Origin: Acidimicrobiaceae bacterium
GTDB taxonomy: Bacteria; Actinomycetota; Acidimicrobiia; Acidimicrobiales; Aldehydirespiratoraceae
Assembly: GCA_009837445.1 (NCBI GenBank)
Contig: VXTM01000052.1
Location: 22,566 to 86,565 of the forward strand
Direction: 5' to 3'
DNA: 64,000 bases
The notes under the pieces are model-generated. The model had not been told where the DNA came from, ran no database searches, and worked only from the letters and a program-made list of their open reading frames with translations. Each line of letters starts with the position of its first letter. Positions within the stretch are counted from its first letter, which is position 1. Made by a program: the position numbers and the translations under genes. This document shows positions 60,866 to 64,000 of this stretch, one piece after another.

Positions 60866-61801
60866 ATGAAGCCTCGCCTGTCGATGCACCTCGTCAACTT
60901 CGCGGCCGAACCGCCCGGCGACTGGCAGCGCCTGTTCGATCTGGCCGTGGCCGCCGACCGGGCCGGCATCGGCCGGCTGGTGGTCTCGGACCACGTCGTC
61001 TACGGCGAGCGTCTCGACCGCTACGCCGACCCGACTCTGGGCGGGCTGGCCGGAGGCCGCCAGCCCACCGGTCCCGACGGGGCCTGGCTGGAGCCGCTGA
61101 CCGTGCTGGCCATGGTCGGTGCCCTGACCGAGCGCGTGCGGCTGTGCCCGATGATCATGCTGGCCGCGCTGCGCCGCCCGATCGTGCTGGCCAAGACGGC
61201 GGCCACCATCGACGTGCTCACCGGCGGCCGGCTGGACCTAGGCGTGGGCGTGGGCTGGCAGCGGGAGGAGTACGAGGCGGCGGGCTTGGACTTCGCCGCC
61301 CGGGGGCGCCTGCTCGACGACACTCTCGAGGTGTGCAACGCGTTGTGGACCCAGGAGCGGGCCTCGGTCAGCACCGCAGATCTGAGCTTCGAGGGCATAC
61401 ACCAGATGCCCAAGCCGACCGCGGGAACAGTGCCGGTATGGGTCAGCGGCACCGTCAACCGGCGCTCGATGGCTCGCTTGGCCCGCTTCGGGTCGGGCTG
61501 GATCCCGTGGGGGCCCGACGCGGCCGACATCGCCTCGGGCATAGCCAAGATGCGCGAGGCGGTGGCCGCCGCTGGCCGGGACCCGTCCGGGATCGAGGTC
61601 GCGGTGAACGTGCGGCTGGAACGCGACGACCGTGGTGAACCGCAGATCACGCCCACGATGGCCGCGGTGCCCGCGCTGGTGGCAGCCGGCGCGACCGATC
61701 TTCGCCTCCACCTGCCGACGCCGCTGGGCGTGGACCGGGCTGAGGAGTACCTGGCGCCCTGGGTCGACGCGTTCGAGGCCGCGGCCAGGGCCAGCGGGTG
61801 A
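60866..61801 (+). CDS. LLM class F420-dependent oxidoreductase
   Basis: A 311-residue luciferase-like protein. GIGRLVVSDHVVYGERLDRYADP (about 31-53), DVLTGGRLDLGVGVGWQREEYEAAG and the closing FGSGWIPWG fit the TIGR03619 type of F420-dependent enzymes. The ATG at 60866, with GGGGAGG about 10 bases upstream, is chosen over a start 120 bases earlier that has no coding character. The stop overlaps the GTG of the next gene (GTGA), so the two work together. Substrate unknown. Confidence 0.85.
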   Translation: MKPRLSMHLVNFAAEPPGDWQRLFDLAVAADRAGIGRLVVSDHVVYGERLDRYADPTLGGLAGGRQPTGPDGAWLEPLTVLAMVGALTERVRLCPMIMLAALRRPIVLAKTAATIDVLTGGRLDLGVGVGWQREEYEAAGLDFAARGRLLDDTLEVCNALWTQERASVSTADLSFEGIHQMPKPTAGTVPVWVSGTVNRRSMARLARFGSGWIPWGPDAADIASGIAKMREAVAAAGRDPSGIEVAVNVRLERDDRGEPQITPTMAAVPALVAAGATDLRLHLPTPLGVDRAEEYLAPWVDAFEAAARASG

Positions 61802-63351
61802 GCGGGATGCGCAGCGGACCCCGCAACCCGTTCCTGGCCGATAGCGGCAACGCCATGGCCCACGGCCGCTGCGACCAGCAGGACAACACACCGGGACCGG
61901 GACCGGAGGGACCGACCGAGGTCCTTGGAGCAGGCGACATCCAGTACGCGCCTCTGGGACCGGGGCACTTCGGCGGGCTGATATCGGGCCGCTATCCCGA
62001 CGGGCGCAGGGTCATCTGGTCCAACGGTCGCCAGACCATCGCCAAGCTCGACTACGACACCCTGGAAGTGCTCGCCACCCGGCCCACCGGCACCGAGCCC
62101 ATCACCGGTCAGGCCGAGCTGGACGCCCTTGAGGCCGGTCTCGACGATCTCGACGGCGACGAGGCCGTCGCCCACGCCATAGACATCGCGCTGCGCTTCA
62201 TGACCGGCCTCGACGGCATTTACTCGCTGCTCGACTGCGACCACACGCTGTTCCTGGGCCGCAAGGACCACGCCGCGGCCTATGTCGAGGTGGACCCCTC
62301 GGACCCGGGCAGCCCCATCGTCGAACGGGATCGCTGGTACCGGCCCGACGGTATCGACGGGTACTTCGTGGGGATCAACATGACCTTCGACGGCCGGCTG
62401 GTGATGACCACCGACCACGGCTGGGTGGTGTGCGTGGCCCGTGACTTCAGCACCTACGACGCCATCCAGCTGCCCGGAGCCGAAACCGATGCCGCGGCAC
62501 ACTGCGCCCGGCAGGAGTCGGCCCGCGGCAACACCAGCTACGGCTGGGTGCGGACCAGTTCCTGCGTCGGCGACGACGGCGGCATCTACGTCAGCTCGGT
62601 GGACACCGTCCACAAGGTCGTGTGGACCGGTGAGCGGCTGTCGCTCGATCCCGCCGACGGGGCCTGGTCGGCCAGGTACCGCAACGGCAGCGGGGACGGT
62701 TCGGGCACGACCCCGTCGCTGATGGGATTCGGGCCCGACGAGGACCGCTTCGTCGTGATCGGCGACGGCGACGACGTGGTCAACATCACCCTGCTGTGGC
62801 GCGACGAGATCCCCGAGGACTGGCAGCAGCTCCCCGGCGCCCCGTCGCGGCGGATCGCGGGGATGGGGCCGGCCCACATGGGCGACCCGGACCGGCCCGA
62901 GATCAAGACCGAGCAGTCGATCACGGTGTCGGGCTACGGCGCCATGACTGTCAACAACGAGCCCGCCTCGCTGCCGCCCGGCTGGCCCGCCGCCCGGGCC
63001 CGCATGTTCAGCTTCTTCCTGGGCCACAAGCCCACCTACACGCCCTACGGCCTGCACAAGTACGAGTGGGACCCGTCCGAGCGCCGGCTCGTCGAGGCCT
63101 GGGTCAACACCGAAGTGTCGTCACCGAACTCGGTGCCGTTCGTCGCCGAGGGGTCGGACCTGGTCTATACCTGCGGCACCCGCGACGGCCGCTGGACCAT
63201 CGAGGCCCTCGACTGGACCACCGGCGAGAGCCGCTTCCACCACGTAGTAGGCGGATCTCGCTTCAACACTCTCGGAGGCGGCGTCACCGTCGACGACGAC
63301 GGCCGGCTCCTCTACGGAACCATCTTCGGCAAGACCCGCATCCTGCGCTGA
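61798..63351 (+). CDS. conserved-looking protein of unknown function, beta-propeller-like
   Basis: A 517-residue cytosolic-looking protein with no signal peptide. It is rich in short beta-strands ending in Asp-Gly turns (for example RRVIWSNGRQTI, MTFDGRLVMTTDHGW, DDGGIYVSSVD, VDDDGRLLYGTIFG), a spacing that suggests a six- to eight-bladed propeller. FFLGHKPTYTPYGLHKYEWD is a possible active-site stretch. I do not recognise the family. It is translationally coupled to the LLM oxidoreductase before it, so it may bind or convert the same substrate. A 14-bp tandem repeat lies over its stop codon. Confidence 0.7.
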   Translation: MSGMRSGPRNPFLADSGNAMAHGRCDQQDNTPGPGPEGPTEVLGAGDIQYAPLGPGHFGGLISGRYPDGRRVIWSNGRQTIAKLDYDTLEVLATRPTGTEPITGQAELDALEAGLDDLDGDEAVAHAIDIALRFMTGLDGIYSLLDCDHTLFLGRKDHAAAYVEVDPSDPGSPIVERDRWYRPDGIDGYFVGINMTFDGRLVMTTDHGWVVCVARDFSTYDAIQLPGAETDAAAHCARQESARGNTSYGWVRTSSCVGDDGGIYVSSVDTVHKVVWTGERLSLDPADGAWSARYRNGSGDGSGTTPSLMGFGPDEDRFVVIGDGDDVVNITLLWRDEIPEDWQQLPGAPSRRIAGMGPAHMGDPDRPEIKTEQSITVSGYGAMTVNNEPASLPPGWPAARARMFSFFLGHKPTYTPYGLHKYEWDPSERRLVEAWVNTEVSSPNSVPFVAEGSDLVYTCGTRDGRWTIEALDWTTGESRFHHVVGGSRFNTLGGGVTVDDDGRLLYGTIFGKTRILR

Positions 63352-63380
63352 TGGTCCTGCGCTGATGGTCCTGCGCTGAT
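63341..63380. repeat. 14-bp tandem repeat across a stop codon
   Basis: TCCTGCGCTGATGG is present twice exactly (63341-63354, 63355-63368) and a third time nearly complete (63369-63380). The first copy contains the TGA stop of the preceding gene. Each copy carries its own TGA in the same phase relation, so the protein end is kept whichever copy is used. It looks like a recent slippage duplication. Confidence 0.75.
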
Positions 63381-63459
63381 CGCTGAACTTCCATGTCTCT
63401 TAAGCGGCTGTGATTGCCTGACGGCTACACGCGGTTGGTGACGGAGAAGGGACTTCGCC

Positions 63460-64000
63460 ATGGGAGGACGGGACTCAAGACACCTCGTTGCAGTCGCGGG
63501 GGTGGTCATGCTGGCGGTCGTTGCCTGCGGAGGTGGTGACTCCAGTGGTCTCGCCACGCTCGCGGGAACCGCGACGCCCGCCGCCGCCATCGATCCAGAA
63601 GAGGTGGAGCCGGTGTCGGAGCCCACCGCCGTGACGCAGCCCGTCACACAGACAACTGATTCCGGAGAGGCAGTGTCGGAGGCGGCGGCCGACTCGGCTG
63701 AGATCGAAGCTGAGGAGGCCACCGGTGTTGCAGTCATCGCAGAGCCGGAGGACACGGCGGTGGAGGAGTCCATCGAGACCGAGGAGGTCACCGGCGAGGA
63801 GCCGGTCGAGACCCAGGACCTGACGGACGAGGAGCGTCTCCTGGCCTTCGCGGCGTGCATGCGCGAGAACGGCGTCGACTTTCCCGATCCGGTGGTGGAG
63901 GCCGACGGCACTGTCACCTTCGGCTCCCGTCCGGGCAATGGGGGCGGCGGATTCGCGGCCCTCCGGGAGATCGGCCGAGACCCGGATCTCCCCGCGGCGC
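63460..64000 (+). CDS. lipoprotein, 3' end cut by window
   Basis: From the ATG at 63460, preceded by GGAGAAGGGA, an open frame of 180 codons runs off the window. A short signal peptide ends in VVACGGGD (C23), then an acidic, Val/Glu/Thr-rich linker (about 25-115) leads to LLAFAACMRENGVDFPDPV. This Cys-Met-Arg-Glu-Asn-Gly motif is seen in actinobacterial lipoproteins often encoded beside HlyD-like adaptors and MacB-type ABC exporters, so such genes may follow beyond the window. The function is unknown. Confidence 0.75.
   Translation, partial: MGGRDSRHLVAVAGVVMLAVVACGGGDSSGLATLAGTATPAAAIDPEEVEPVSEPTAVTQPVTQTTDSGEAVSEAAADSAEIEAEEATGVAVIAEPEDTAVEESIETEEVTGEEPVETQDLTDEERLLAFAACMRENGVDFPDPVVEADGTVTFGSRPGNGGGGFAALREIGRDPDLPAA

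Noticed and set aside
61021..63057. 678-codon minus-strand frame
   Set aside because: Antisense to the LLM and propeller-like genes, low complexity and no motif.

Overview
The window is very GC-rich, densely coded DNA with many GTG starts, 4-nt stop/start overlaps, Cys-Gly-Asp-Asp lipoproteins, several F420/flavin luciferase-like (LLM) oxidoreductases, a PAC2 protein and many acyl-CoA and aromatic catabolic genes. This points to a free-living actinobacterium, most likely of the class Acidimicrobiia; that placement is an inference from style and gene content. I see no tRNA or rRNA gene, CRISPR array, transposase or phage gene. No stretch longer than 300 bases lacks a gene.

Layout. 1-5067 (minus): PAC2 fragment, acetoacetyl-CoA synthetase coupled to a GNAT acetyltransferase, a PQQ-type sugar dehydrogenase lipoprotein and TesB thioesterase. 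5158-7960 (plus): GtrA-like membrane protein, methyltransferase, and a lipoprotein polysaccharide deacetylase. 8001-14070 (plus): a cobalamin riboswitch followed by seven B12 genes (btuF, btuC, btuD, cobO, cobU, cobT, cobS), which take up, adenosylate and remodel corrinoids without corrin-ring synthesis genes. 14095-22189: an SDR, an AIM24/TIGR00266 protein and a homoprotocatechuate-type lower meta-cleavage set (hydratase, FAH-fold enzyme, CHM isomerase, two aldehyde dehydrogenases) around a divergent promoter.

22215-38819 is the most unusual part. On the minus strand it holds a three-subunit molybdenum hydroxylase, a nitrilase-DUF2848 fusion, a cupin, a five-gene branched-chain-amino-acid-type ABC importer, a lysine-2,3-aminomutase homologue lacking the lysine-recognition aspartates, a two-subunit CoA-transferase and a class III (beta-)aminotransferase. 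A divergent LLM oxidoreductase and a GntR/FCD regulator flank it. A 17-bp motif occurs both over the -35 of the hydroxylase promoter and upstream of gntR. I read this as one regulated catabolic system: import, ring hydroxylation and opening, C-N hydrolysis, then alpha-to-beta amino shift, transamination and CoA transfer. The substrate is unknown.

39050-52030 (minus) is a second long run of 12 closely spaced genes: LigAB-type extradiol dioxygenase, FAH-fold enzyme, TPP enzyme, LivHMGF transporter, NAD(P) dehydrogenase, LLM oxidoreductase, and then, oddly, glutaminyl-tRNA synthetase and a class V aminotransferase. 52113-57201 holds a thioesterase, a secreted protein with an internally duplicated module, a Liv-type binding lipoprotein and a malonyl-CoA-synthetase-like ligase. 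57202-64000 (plus) holds a membrane coiled-coil protein, a TauD-type dioxygenase, shikimate kinase-like and type II dehydroquinase genes, a LigD-type polymerase domain protein, another LLM enzyme coupled to an unknown protein, and the start of a lipoprotein gene cut by the window edge.
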